From positions 1 to 17,811 of the forward strand of contig JAGUUF010000326.1 of NCBI GenBank assembly GCA_020063545.1: a stretch of 17,811 nucleotides of DNA, in the 5' to 3' direction. The stretch comes from Cytophagales bacterium (GTDB lineage Bacteria > Bacteroidota > Bacteroidia > Cytophagales > Cyclobacteriaceae). The notes below the pieces were generated by a model. The model worked only from the letters and a program-made list of their open reading frames with translations, had not been told where the DNA came from and did not search any database. Shown here piece by piece: positions 7,070 through 15,104 of this stretch; within the stretch, counting starts at the first letter, position 1; the number at the start of each line of letters is the position of its first letter. Made by a program: the position numbers and the translations under genes.

Positions 7070-8476
7070 TTACAAACTCCAGCCTTTCCTGTACTCCCGC
7101 TTTACAAATGTATTAGCCTCATCAAAGTTGGTTATTTTCATATTCTTCCAGTCCCATAATAATTTTTTTCTTCCAGGATAGGTATTCTGTCCTCTGTCAT
7201 TCTTCACTCTCATTCCGTAGCTGCGTATGGCCAGGTTTCCCATCAGGATAGCTTCCGTCATCGGGCCGGCAAAATCAAATGGTGAACTCAGTTCAGATTT
7301 GCCATATCCTTTCATGCAGGCGTTAACCCATTGTACATAGTGCCCTTCGGGAACCCGCAGCAAGGACTCTTTTACCTGCACATCTTTCATTTTTGATGTT
7401 GGCAGCAACCGTGGGTTAGCCCCATAGCAGTCGAACATCAGTTTTCCTTTTGTTCCTACCATGATAAGGCCGCCATCCCAATTACCCATGGGTTCATCAG
7501 GCAGCAGTTCTTCCGGGCGTTCGGGCAATACTCCGCCATCCATCCAGGTTAATTTTATGTCCGGTTTTCCATTCTTTCCAGGAAACTTAAGGTGCACGAT
7601 TGATGAGGGCGGACAACTATCCGGAAAATATCCTTCCTGGAAAAATCCTGTCCAAACAGTTCCGGTGCTGCACTCAACTTCTGACGGATAATCAATAGGT
7701 AAGATCCTGAAGGCAGGATCCAGGATATGACAAGCCATATCGCCAAGCGCTCCGGTTCCGAAATTCCACCAGCCGCGCCAGTTAAACGGATGATAAGCGG
7801 GGTTGTAGTCAATTGCATTGGCCGGACCGAGCCACAGGTCCCAGTCGAGTTCGGCAGGAATATCGTGTTTACCGGTTGGCGTTGGAATTCCCTGTGGCCA
7901 TACGGGTCGGTTTGTCCAGGCGTAAACGCGGTTAACATCGCCAATCAAACCGGCCTGGTATATTTCTTTTCCTTTGCGCACGCCTTCACCGGAACCGCCC
8001 TGGTTACCCATTTGGGTTACCACCTTGTATTTTTTTGCTGCTTCGGCCAACGTGCGTGCTTCGTGGATGCTCCAGGTGAGCGGCTTTTGAACGTAAACAT
8101 GCTTTCCGCGCTGCATGGCATTAAGCGCTGCAACGGCATGGGTATGGTCGGGAGTGGAAATGGTAAGCGCATCAATGCCTTTTTCTTCCTTATCCAGCAT
8201 CACACGGAAGTCTTTGTAGTATTTGGCTTGCGGAAAATTCTCTCGTGATTTCACCGCCTGCCGGTCGTCCACATCGCAAAGGAACACTACTTTTGCATTC
8301 GGGCTCTTGGCGCACTCGGTGAGATCGGATGTTCCTTTGCCGCCAACCCCGATGCCGGCAATGTACACGGTATCGCTTGGGGGCGTAAATCCGTTACCAC
8401 CCAGTACAAAGCGTGGCACAATGGTAAATGCGGCAGCAGCACCAGCCTGTTGAATAAATTTTCTGCGTGATACCAT
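7070..8476 (-). CDS. Gfo/Idh/MocA family oxidoreductase with twin-arginine signal
   Basis: This 468-residue protein is an NAD(P)-dependent sugar-type oxidoreductase. It begins with a twin-arginine signal (SRRKFIQQAG followed by a hydrophobic stretch to about residue 25), so it is probably exported folded with its nucleotide bound. The Rossmann motif GIGVGGKG is at 41-48, the acid after beta-2 at D69, and the catalytic-lysine motif normally EKP appears as QKP at 130-132. TISTPDHTHAVAALNAM and KYKVVTQMGNQGGSGEG are typical of the large secreted Bacteroidota branch, and the C-terminal domain includes GALGDMACHILDP. In related secreted members such enzymes act on hexosides, including redox chemistry at C3. 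It starts 4 bases after the stop of the gluconate_2-dh3 gene, so they are cotranscribed. Confidence 0.9.
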   Translation of the reverse strand: MVSRRKFIQQAGAAAAFTIVPRFVLGGNGFTPPSDTVYIAGIGVGGKGTSDLTECAKSPNAKVVFLCDVDDRQAVKSRENFPQAKYYKDFRVMLDKEEKGIDALTISTPDHTHAVAALNAMQRGKHVYVQKPLTWSIHEARTLAEAAKKYKVVTQMGNQGGSGEGVRKGKEIYQAGLIGDVNRVYAWTNRPVWPQGIPTPTGKHDIPAELDWDLWLGPANAIDYNPAYHPFNWRGWWNFGTGALGDMACHILDPAFRILPIDYPSEVECSTGTVWTGFFQEGYFPDSCPPSSIVHLKFPGKNGKPDIKLTWMDGGVLPERPEELLPDEPMGNWDGGLIMVGTKGKLMFDCYGANPRLLPTSKMKDVQVKESLLRVPEGHYVQWVNACMKGYGKSELSSPFDFAGPMTEAILMGNLAIRSYGMRVKNDRGQNTYPGRKKLLWDWKNMKITNFDEANTFVKREYRKGWSL

Positions 8477-8480
8477 ATTG

Positions 8481-9140
8481 TCAGGAGTTAGTGAATTTCA
8501 CAGTTTCGTTAAGTTCGCGGTCGGAATACTTCAGTCCGTAATAATCCAATACGTCCTGCGGCACGCCATCCCACTGGTTAGGCTTGTTGCCGGTATACCC
8601 CAAATCCTTCAACCCGATTTCGCTGGTAAAGAATCCGGTAGCGGTTAAATCGCGCAGCAGGTTAAAAAACGTTACGCCTTGTTTCATTTCGGGTTTTGCT
8701 GTTGACGGATATGCAATTTCGTCAACTATGGCCAATTGGTTTTGTGATGAGCAGTCGGCAAAGTTTTTATTGTAACGCTTTAAACACTGCACATCAAGCC
8801 ACTTGATTCCGCCACGAAGTGGGAGTTGATGCCGCGGCATATCCTTGACAATGAATTCGATAAAATGATGCACACCTGCATCGGTAGCACTGCCACTGGT
8901 TTCATCCTTCGGAATAATAATGTCGATTAATACCTTGATGGTATTCATTTCATGCTCATCAAAGAATTTTTCAGACAGTAGCTTCTCATCGCGCACCTGT
9001 TCGAATGGATGTCTGTCTATTCCGGATGATTTTACCGGGGTTGCTACGGTTTCTTTTTTATCCGTATCGCACGATTGCAACAACACACCGGAGGAAATGG
9101 CTGTTAAGGCTATGGCTTTTAGGGAGTCTCTTCTTTTCAT
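8481..9140 (-). CDS. Gluconate 2-dehydrogenase subunit 3 family protein
   Basis: This 219-residue protein is a likely small subunit for the GMC dehydrogenase encoded upstream. It has RR at positions 3-4, a hydrophobic segment, and a lipobox-like LQSC giving Cys24, so it may be a twin-arginine-exported lipoprotein. The domain covers about 45-200; NTIKVLIDIIIPKDETSGSATDAGVHHFIEFIV is the typical start of the fold (helix, IIP turn, acidic loop, helix) and FFNLLRDLTATGFFTSEIGLKDLGYTGN the typical end. In characterised complexes this subunit escorts and supports the FAD subunit across the membrane. In the usual order it sits next to the GMC gene; here the two are split by a four-helix-bundle gene. 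Confidence 0.88.
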   Translation of the reverse strand: MKRRDSLKAIALTAISSGVLLQSCDTDKKETVATPVKSSGIDRHPFEQVRDEKLLSEKFFDEHEMNTIKVLIDIIIPKDETSGSATDAGVHHFIEFIVKDMPRHQLPLRGGIKWLDVQCLKRYNKNFADCSSQNQLAIVDEIAYPSTAKPEMKQGVTFFNLLRDLTATGFFTSEIGLKDLGYTGNKPNQWDGVPQDVLDYYGLKYSDRELNETVKFTNS

Positions 9141-9148
9141 TGTGTCGA

Positions 9149-9604
9149 TGTGTTAAGGTGTTAATGTGCTATGTGTCCGTGTTCTTTTATCCTTGTCTTT
9201 ATTTTTCAAATATCGGATGAAGGCAAGTGTAGTGTTTTTCGTCTCTTCTGCTTTTTCACGAATTTGAATGATTTTACCCATGGATAAATACTCCATATCT
9301 TCCAAAGCATAAGTGATGCTTTTCACTTCTATCGCAGAAGATTGTGAAAAATTTAGAAACCGAATAAATTCTTTGTTACTATATCTCCCAAATCCTTCGG
9401 CAATATTATTCATTGATGATAAAGCAGCGCTCTTAATTTGATCACGCGTTTCAAAATCTTTGGCAAGTTTACCTTCGTCACAGGCCTGGTAAACAAGGCG
9501 CACAAGTTCTCTGGCTAATTGCCAGCATTTTAAATCTTCAAACCTGGTGACCTTTGTCATAATCTATCTCTTTAATCACAAGAACACATTAGCACTTGAG
9601 CACA
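9149..9604. mobile_element. IVS-like element: four-helix-bundle gene framed by an imperfect inverted repeat
   Basis: The four-helix-bundle gene is enclosed by 22-base inverted repeats at 9149-9170 and 9583-9604. They match at 17 of 22 positions, with a perfect core TAATGTG and an alternating pattern of GTG, TAA and TGTG units. Four of the five mismatches are transitions, compatible with G-U pairing in RNA. The outer ends fit tightly between neighbours: the right arm ends one base before the GMC stop codon and the left arm begins 8 bases before the ATG of the small-subunit gene. Intervening sequences in bacterial 23S rRNA that carry the same protein family also have long terminal stems. Element status is inferred from this arrangement; no transposase or clear target-site duplication is visible. 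Confidence 0.5.
9153..9560 (-). CDS. Four-helix-bundle protein (23S rRNA intervening-sequence / bAvd-like family)
   Basis: This 135-residue protein has the hallmarks of the four-helix-bundle family found in rRNA intervening sequences and related to the Avd accessory protein of diversity-generating retroelements. Visible motifs are FEDLKCWQLARELV near the N-terminus, NNIAEGFGRYSNKEFIRFLNFSQSSAIEVKS at about 51-81, and a last helix at about 95-118 followed by a Lys-rich tail. Its function is unknown; positively charged surfaces suggest nucleic-acid contact. No reverse transcriptase or variable repeat is near, so it is not a retroelement part here. The last residues (STLTP) and the stop codon lie inside the left inverted-repeat arm, so the tail is partly repeat-encoded. 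It sits between the GMC gene (45 bases) and its small-subunit gene (12 bases) and is probably cotranscribed. Confidence 0.88.
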   Translation of the reverse strand: MTKVTRFEDLKCWQLARELVRLVYQACDEGKLAKDFETRDQIKSAALSSMNNIAEGFGRYSNKEFIRFLNFSQSSAIEVKSITYALEDMEYLSMGKIIQIREKAEETKNTTLAFIRYLKNKDKDKRTRTHSTLTP

Positions 9605-9605
9605 A

Positions 9606-11345
9606 TCATATATTCTGTTGCTTAAACTGCTCAATAATATAATCGGATGCTCTCCATGACAAGGCAAGTATCGTCCACGTGGGATTTTTATCAGCCTGCG
9701 AAACAAACGGGCCGCCATCTACCACAAAAAGATTTTTGCAGTCGTGGGCTTGGTTAAATTTGTTTACTACCGAACGCTTCGGGTCGTTGCCCATGCGGGT
9801 TGTGCCCACTTCGTGAATAATCCGTCCGGGTGTTTCCAACCCGTAATTTGTTTCCGGTCCGGCAACTCCCCAGGTAATTACTGCGCCCATGTTGTGCATC
9901 AGTTCCTGGAAGGTTTCCTGCATGTGTTTGGCTTGTTTTATTTCATGGTCGCTCCACTTGTAATGGAATCGTAATACAGGTATTCCATATTTATCAACAA
10001 CTCCGTTGGGGTCAATCTCACAGTAGTTGCTTTCCAGGGCAATGGCTTCTCCACGGCCGGCCATTCCTACCGATGCGCCCCAGAAATACCGGTAATCATC
10101 TTTCAGCGCAATTCCGTACCCGCCACCCGTTTTCTGGGTTCCGTTCCGATCCGGAAAACGACCGTTCAGGCCCTGTATGCCAAAACCAAATCCATAGCCG
10201 GGCATGCCCATGCCGCCCCAGTACTCAATGTGGTAGCCACGCGGAAAATCGAGTTTTTTATTATCCAACCACCACGGTGTGTATACATGCATGCCGCCCA
10301 CACCATCTTCGTTGTATCGCTTACGGCCGAAAAGTTTTGGCAGCACACCACCAATAGCAGCACCGGTGGAATCGTGCAGATATTTCCCAACCACATTGCT
10401 GGAATTTGCCAATCCGTTGGGATGCGCTTTTGATTTTGAGTTTAATAGCAACCGTGCCGACTCACATGCACTTGCGGCCAACACAACTACCTTAGCCTTT
10501 ATCTGGTACTCCTGCAGATCATCTTTTGCCACGTATGAAACGCCAGTGGCTTTCCCGTTTTCATCGGTTAGCACTTCGCGCACCATGGCGTTCACAATCA
10601 CATCAAGGTTATTGGTTTTTGTGGCCGGTTTAATCAGGCATGATGAAGAAGAAAAATCACCGTATACGGTGCAACCTCGGTTGCATTGTGCACAGTAAAA
10701 GCATGCACCCCGATCATCGTTGATCTTTTTGGTAAGTATGGATAGACGGGAGGGGATAACCGGAATGTTCTGCTTTTTTGATCCTTCTTTTATAATGAGT
10801 TCATGAAGCCTGGGCTTTGGTGGTGGAAGAAACTTACCGTCCGGTTCGTTGGGTATTCCTTCCTTGCTTCCAAAAACACCAATCAGGTCATCTACTTTAT
10901 CGTAATAGGGTGCAACATCCTCGTAGCCGATGGGCCAGTCTTCCCCCAAACCATCATGACTTTTGCCTTTAAAATCTTTCGGTCCGAAACGAAGTGAAAT
11001 TCTTCCCCAGTGATTCGTCCTTCCGCCCAGCATACGCGAACGAAACCAATCGAATTGAGTTCCCGGAACTTTTGTATAGGGCTCGCCCTCCATCTCCCAG
11101 CCGCCATACGCGGCATCAAAATCGCCAAACGGGCGGAATGTTGTGCCTGCGCCCCTGCGCAGCGATTCCCAAGGCCATTTTAACTGGGTTACGTTTTTTG
11201 CAGGGTCGTACCACGGGCCTGCTTCCAGCACAACTACTTTTAATCCGGCTGTGCTCAGCACATAGGCTGCCATTCCGCCACCCGCACCCGAGCCAACAAT
11301 ACAGACGTCATACACTGTGCTGTTCTCTTTGATCTGAAAAGGCAT
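9606..11345 (-). CDS. GMC oxidoreductase, FAD-dependent sugar dehydrogenase catalytic subunit
   Basis: This 579-residue enzyme is a GMC-fold FAD dehydrogenase of the gluconate/glucose dehydrogenase alpha-subunit group. The FAD motif GSGAGGGMAAYVL starts at 18, with the ribose-binding acid E41 in VVVLEAG. GGRTNHWGRISLRF at 107-120 and the C-terminal HEVGTTRMGND plus NPTWTILALSWRASDYI complete the fold. C215, C218, C221 and C225 (CFYCAQCNRGC) occupy the place of the [3Fe-4S] ligands known in bacterial FAD-glucose dehydrogenase, so electrons may leave through a cluster. It has no signal peptide; such subunits are exported together with the small subunit. It is the first gene of the operon, divergent from the GH29 fucosidase. 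No cytochrome c partner gene is present in the window. The exact sugar substrate is not determinable from sequence. Confidence 0.9.
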   Translation of the reverse strand: MPFQIKENSTVYDVCIVGSGAGGGMAAYVLSTAGLKVVVLEAGPWYDPAKNVTQLKWPWESLRRGAGTTFRPFGDFDAAYGGWEMEGEPYTKVPGTQFDWFRSRMLGGRTNHWGRISLRFGPKDFKGKSHDGLGEDWPIGYEDVAPYYDKVDDLIGVFGSKEGIPNEPDGKFLPPPKPRLHELIIKEGSKKQNIPVIPSRLSILTKKINDDRGACFYCAQCNRGCTVYGDFSSSSCLIKPATKTNNLDVIVNAMVREVLTDENGKATGVSYVAKDDLQEYQIKAKVVVLAASACESARLLLNSKSKAHPNGLANSSNVVGKYLHDSTGAAIGGVLPKLFGRKRYNEDGVGGMHVYTPWWLDNKKLDFPRGYHIEYWGGMGMPGYGFGFGIQGLNGRFPDRNGTQKTGGGYGIALKDDYRYFWGASVGMAGRGEAIALESNYCEIDPNGVVDKYGIPVLRFHYKWSDHEIKQAKHMQETFQELMHNMGAVITWGVAGPETNYGLETPGRIIHEVGTTRMGNDPKRSVVNKFNQAHDCKNLFVVDGGPFVSQADKNPTWTILALSWRASDYIIEQFKQQNI

Positions 11346-11352
11346 GAAGCAA

Positions 11353-11360
11353 CAAAATTA
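11353..11360 (-). promoter_or_regulatory. Possible -7 element for the GMC operon
   Basis: TAATTTTG on the minus strand fits TAnnTTTG exactly, but there is no TTTG-like -33 element at 19-21 bases and transcription would begin almost at the start codon, implying a nearly leaderless message. Weak candidate only. Confidence 0.2.
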
Positions 11361-11362
11361 AG

Positions 11363-11394
11363 TTCGTTAAATGTAGAATTTTCTTTTAAGTTTA
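11363..11394 (+). promoter_or_regulatory. Possible promoter for the GH29 fucosidase gene
   Basis: TTCG (11363-11366) and TAAGTTTA (11387-11394) are separated by 20 bases, matching TTTG-N20-TAnnTTTG at 3/4 and 7/8 positions. The start of transcription would be about 20-25 bases before the GTG start. It shares the 77-base divergent spacer with the GMC operon. Confidence 0.28.
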
Positions 11395-11422
11395 AAAACC
11401 GGTTTAGGATGAGTTACTATCC

Positions 11423-12823
11423 GTGAAAAAAAATTCTTCAATCCTTTTGTTGCTGCTGCTGCTCCACGGCTGTTCACAGCCAGGCTTAAAACCTTTTGGT
11501 ACTGTGCCTTCAGCCAGTCAACTGCAGTGGCACGAACTGGAATACTACATGTTCATTCATTTCGGCCCGAACACCTTTACTAATGTGGAGTGGGGAAAAG
11601 GAAACGAGGATCCGAAAATTTTTTATCCCACGCGGCTGGATTGCCGTCAGTGGGCGGCTACTGCGAAACAGGCAGGTATGAAGGGCATTATCATAACGGC
11701 AAAGCATCATGATGGTTTCTGTTTATGGCCGAGTAAATTCAGTACCCATACCGTTCGCGAAAGTTTGTGGAAAAACGGACAAGGGGATGTGCTGCGCGAG
11801 CTCTCTGATGCTTGCCGTGAGTATGGATTGAGGTTTGGCGTTTATCTTTCACCGTGGGATCGCAATCATCCGGCTTATGGAACGCCTGAGTACAACCAGA
11901 TTTTTGTAAACATGTTGGAAGAGGTGCTCACCAGCTATGTTGACGTATTTGAACAATGGTTTGATGGCGCCAACGGGGAAGGCCCGAACGGGAAGAAGCA
12001 GGTATACGATTGGCCTTTGTTCAACAACACGGTTTATAAGCATCAGCCGGATGCCATTATTTTTAGTGATGCCGGACCCGGCTGCCGCTGGGTGGGTAAC
12101 GAAAATGGTTTTGCAGGACTCACCAATTGGAATACGTTAAACATCGAAAAAGTCTATCCGGGTTACCCTGATTACCACGAGTTGACGGAAGGGCATGAAG
12201 ACGGCACGCATTGGGTGCCTGCCGAGTGTGATGTATCTATCCGCCCGGGTTGGTTTTACAGTCCGGATACAGATGATAAAGTGAAGTCGCTTGAGGAGTT
12301 GGTGGAAATTTATTACGGATCAGTTGGCCGGGGATCAAATTTGTTATTGAATGTGCCCGTGGACAGGAGGGGGTTAATCCCAAAACCTGACTCACTGCGA
12401 TTAATGGAACTGGCCGAAATGATTCGAAGCTCTTTTAAAGAAAATTTAGCTGAGAGAGGCAGGGTAAGCGCATCATCTTCATCAGGCATATACAAGGCCA
12501 ATAATCTTATTGATAATAATTCCCGAACATACTGGGTTTCGGCTGACGCATTATCAGAAATCGAACTTGCTTTTAAAGAGCCGGTAACGTTCAACAGAAT
12601 TGTCCTTCAGGAAGGAATTGAATTTGGCCAGCGCGTAAAGGCGTTTGCAGTTGATGTTTGGAAAAATGATAAGTACGAAGAACTTGATCGACAAACTACC
12701 ATTGGTTATAAGCGGATCCTTCGGTATACTGAAATTACTACAACAAAAATCAGGATTCGGGTTGTTGATGCCAAGGCTCCACCCGTGTTAGGTGAGATTC
12801 AACTATTTTTTGTTAATGATTAA
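11423..12823 (+). CDS. GH29 alpha-L-fucosidase lipoprotein with C-terminal discoidin-like domain
   Basis: The only plus-strand gene: 466 residues beginning with GTG, as the nearby ATG at 11409 is out of frame and meets a stop at once. Residues 1-17 form a lipoprotein signal (hepta-Leu core then HGC, Cys17; His at -2 is unusual). The GH29 barrel covers about 30-345: WHELEYYMFIHFGPNTF, AKHHDGFCLWPSKFSTHT at 93-110, and QWFDGANGEG, whose D181 is the expected nucleophile. Retaining fucosidases of this family release alpha-L-fucose from glycans. Residues about 346-466 resemble an F5/8 type C (discoidin) carbohydrate-binding domain (YKANNLIDNNSRTYWVS, then a beta-sandwich pattern). The gene diverges from the sugar-dehydrogenase operon, so released sugar may be a linked substrate (inference). 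Confidence 0.92.
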   Translation: MKKNSSILLLLLLLHGCSQPGLKPFGTVPSASQLQWHELEYYMFIHFGPNTFTNVEWGKGNEDPKIFYPTRLDCRQWAATAKQAGMKGIIITAKHHDGFCLWPSKFSTHTVRESLWKNGQGDVLRELSDACREYGLRFGVYLSPWDRNHPAYGTPEYNQIFVNMLEEVLTSYVDVFEQWFDGANGEGPNGKKQVYDWPLFNNTVYKHQPDAIIFSDAGPGCRWVGNENGFAGLTNWNTLNIEKVYPGYPDYHELTEGHEDGTHWVPAECDVSIRPGWFYSPDTDDKVKSLEELVEIYYGSVGRGSNLLLNVPVDRRGLIPKPDSLRLMELAEMIRSSFKENLAERGRVSASSSSGIYKANNLIDNNSRTYWVSADALSEIELAFKEPVTFNRIVLQEGIEFGQRVKAFAVDVWKNDKYEELDRQTTIGYKRILRYTEITTTKIRIRVVDAKAPPVLGEIQLFFVND

Positions 12824-12835
12824 TTTTACCACGGA

Positions 12836-12893
12836 GGGCACAAAGGTTTCACAGAGTGCGCAAAGAGCGCTTGTTTCTGTGAACTTTGTGCCC
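12836..12893. repeat. Palindromic CACAAAG/CACAGA repeat between convergent genes
   Basis: The left arm (12836-12855) begins GGGCACAAAG and ends TTCACAGA. The right arm (12876-12893) is its exact reverse complement apart from two extra bases (GT) in the left arm. Inside is a second stem, GCGC-AAAGA-GCGC (12858-12870). The whole 58 bases can fold into one long hairpin. Neither side has a T tract in the transcript sense of the flanking convergent genes (fucosidase and the small basic protein), so it is not a classic intrinsic terminator, though it may still slow convergent transcription. It looks like a dispersed MITE-like repeat unit. Confidence 0.75.
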
Positions 12894-12906
12894 AAAAAAA
12901 GCGGAA

Positions 12907-13167
12907 TCACTCTCCTCTTCTCCGCTTCACCCGCCTGTCGGTACGTTTTTGTTTGCGGTCAATCCGGTCCCCACGCCTCTCAACCCGGTCATCAGCGCGG
13001 CCGTATCCGTTCGGGTTACGCTTTTCAATTCGTTCCTGCCTTTTTTCGTTTACATTTTCGCGCTTTTGTAAATTTTTTTGTCGAATGGTTTGGTCAGACT
13101 GAGCATTGACAGCAACTGCAGTAACTAAACACAGCGCAAATGCGCCTATCAGAATTTTGGTTTTCAT
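12907..13167 (-). CDS. Small exported, highly basic protein, unknown function
   Basis: This 86-residue protein has a typical signal peptide (MKTKILIGAFALCLVTAVAVNAQ, cleavage near residue 21-23). The mature part is about 63 residues, of which roughly half are Arg, Lys, Glu or Asp. It is arranged as an extended helix-like charged chain (RQKNLQKRENVNEKRQERIE, then DRVERRGDRIDRKQKRTDRR) ending RRGE. Such proteins are common but uncharacterised in Bacteroidota; nucleic-acid, polyanion or metal binding in the periplasm would be guesses. It starts 50 bases after yidD and may be cotranscribed with it. No family recognised. Confidence 0.72.
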   Translation of the reverse strand: MKTKILIGAFALCLVTAVAVNAQSDQTIRQKNLQKRENVNEKRQERIEKRNPNGYGRADDRVERRGDRIDRKQKRTDRRVKRRRGE

Positions 13168-13217
13168 TTTGAATTGGTTTTTTTAATACGGCTTTGATGG
13201 CGTAATGCCTTGAACGT

Positions 13218-13451
13218 TTAATCTGATTTATAATTTTTTTTTGGCACCGGGTCATACCCACTCGTTCCCCATGGATGGCACCGTGCTATGCGCCTCATTC
13301 CCAGCCACATGCCTTTTAATGGGCCCCATTCCTGAATCGCTTCAATTGTATATTGCGAACAGGTAGGCGTATGCCGGCAGTGTGCCCCCAGCAGCGGAGA
13401 AATGCTGAGCTGGTAGAAGCGGATGGGTAGAATTAAAATTTTCTTAAGCAT
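13218..13451 (-). CDS. yidD: Membrane protein insertion efficiency factor YidD
   Basis: This 77-residue protein is a full-length YidD. It is a small, membrane-associated, cytoplasmic-side protein that helps YidC insert inner-membrane proteins. An amphipathic N-terminal helix (MLKKILILPIRFYQLSISPL) is followed by the conserved core with C25, C31 and C58: GAHCRHTPTCSQYTIEAIQ, then GMRRIARCHPWGTSGYDPVP. YidD often lies with rpmH, rnpA and yidC; here it is isolated, as in many Bacteroidota, between a small basic exported protein and cysS. A 71-base hairpin separates it from cysS. Confidence 0.95.
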   Translation of the reverse strand: MLKKILILPIRFYQLSISPLLGAHCRHTPTCSQYTIEAIQEWGPLKGMWLGMRRIARCHPWGTSGYDPVPKKNYKSD

Positions 13452-13461
13452 ACCAAAACTT

Positions 13462-13528
13462 ATAGCTTCAAGCTGCTGGCTTCGAGTTACAAGCCTGATG
13501 CTTGTAGCTCGCAGCTAAGAGCTTGAAG

Positions 13529-13532
<4 letters not shown>
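13462..13532. repeat. Long AGCT-rich imperfect hairpin overlapping the cysS stop
   Basis: Two 33-base arms (13462-13494 and 13500-13532) enclose a 5-base loop (CTGAT). They match at 28 of 33 positions, including a perfect 12-bp outer stem ATAGCTTCAAGC/GCTTGAAGCTAT and a 12-of-13 inner stretch that ends ACAAGC. The cysS stop codon (13529-13531) lies inside the right arm. Motifs such as AGCTTCAAGCT and GCTTGTAGCT repeat within each arm, the mark of a REP/MITE-like dispersed family. No T tract follows, so termination is not certain; RNA-end protection of cysS mRNA is possible. Confidence 0.8.
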
Positions 13533-15025
<1,493 letters not shown>

Positions 15026-15062
15026 AATGCAAAAATCGGAGCGAAACTACTAAAAAGTGAAT

Positions 15063-15102
15063 AGTTGATGGTTGTCGGGTTGTTGGTTTTTCGTAATAAA
15101 GT
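15063..15102 (+). repeat. GTTGTTGG-type direct repeat, left copy (flanks DUF72 gene)
   Basis: A 40-base segment made of AGTTGATGGTTGTCGG, then GTTGTTGG with T-rich bases, then TAATAAAGT. It has the same order of parts as 16003-16047 on the other side of the DUF72 gene; the best-matched portion (15079-15102 against 16025-16047) agrees at about 21 of 24 positions with one gap. Confidence 0.65.
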
Positions 15103-15104
15103 TG

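Noticed and set aside
9153..9560. Part of a diversity-generating retroelement, as the protein is Avd-like
   Set aside because: No reverse transcriptase, template repeat or variable repeat is visible in the window; the protein family also occurs alone or in rRNA intervening sequences.
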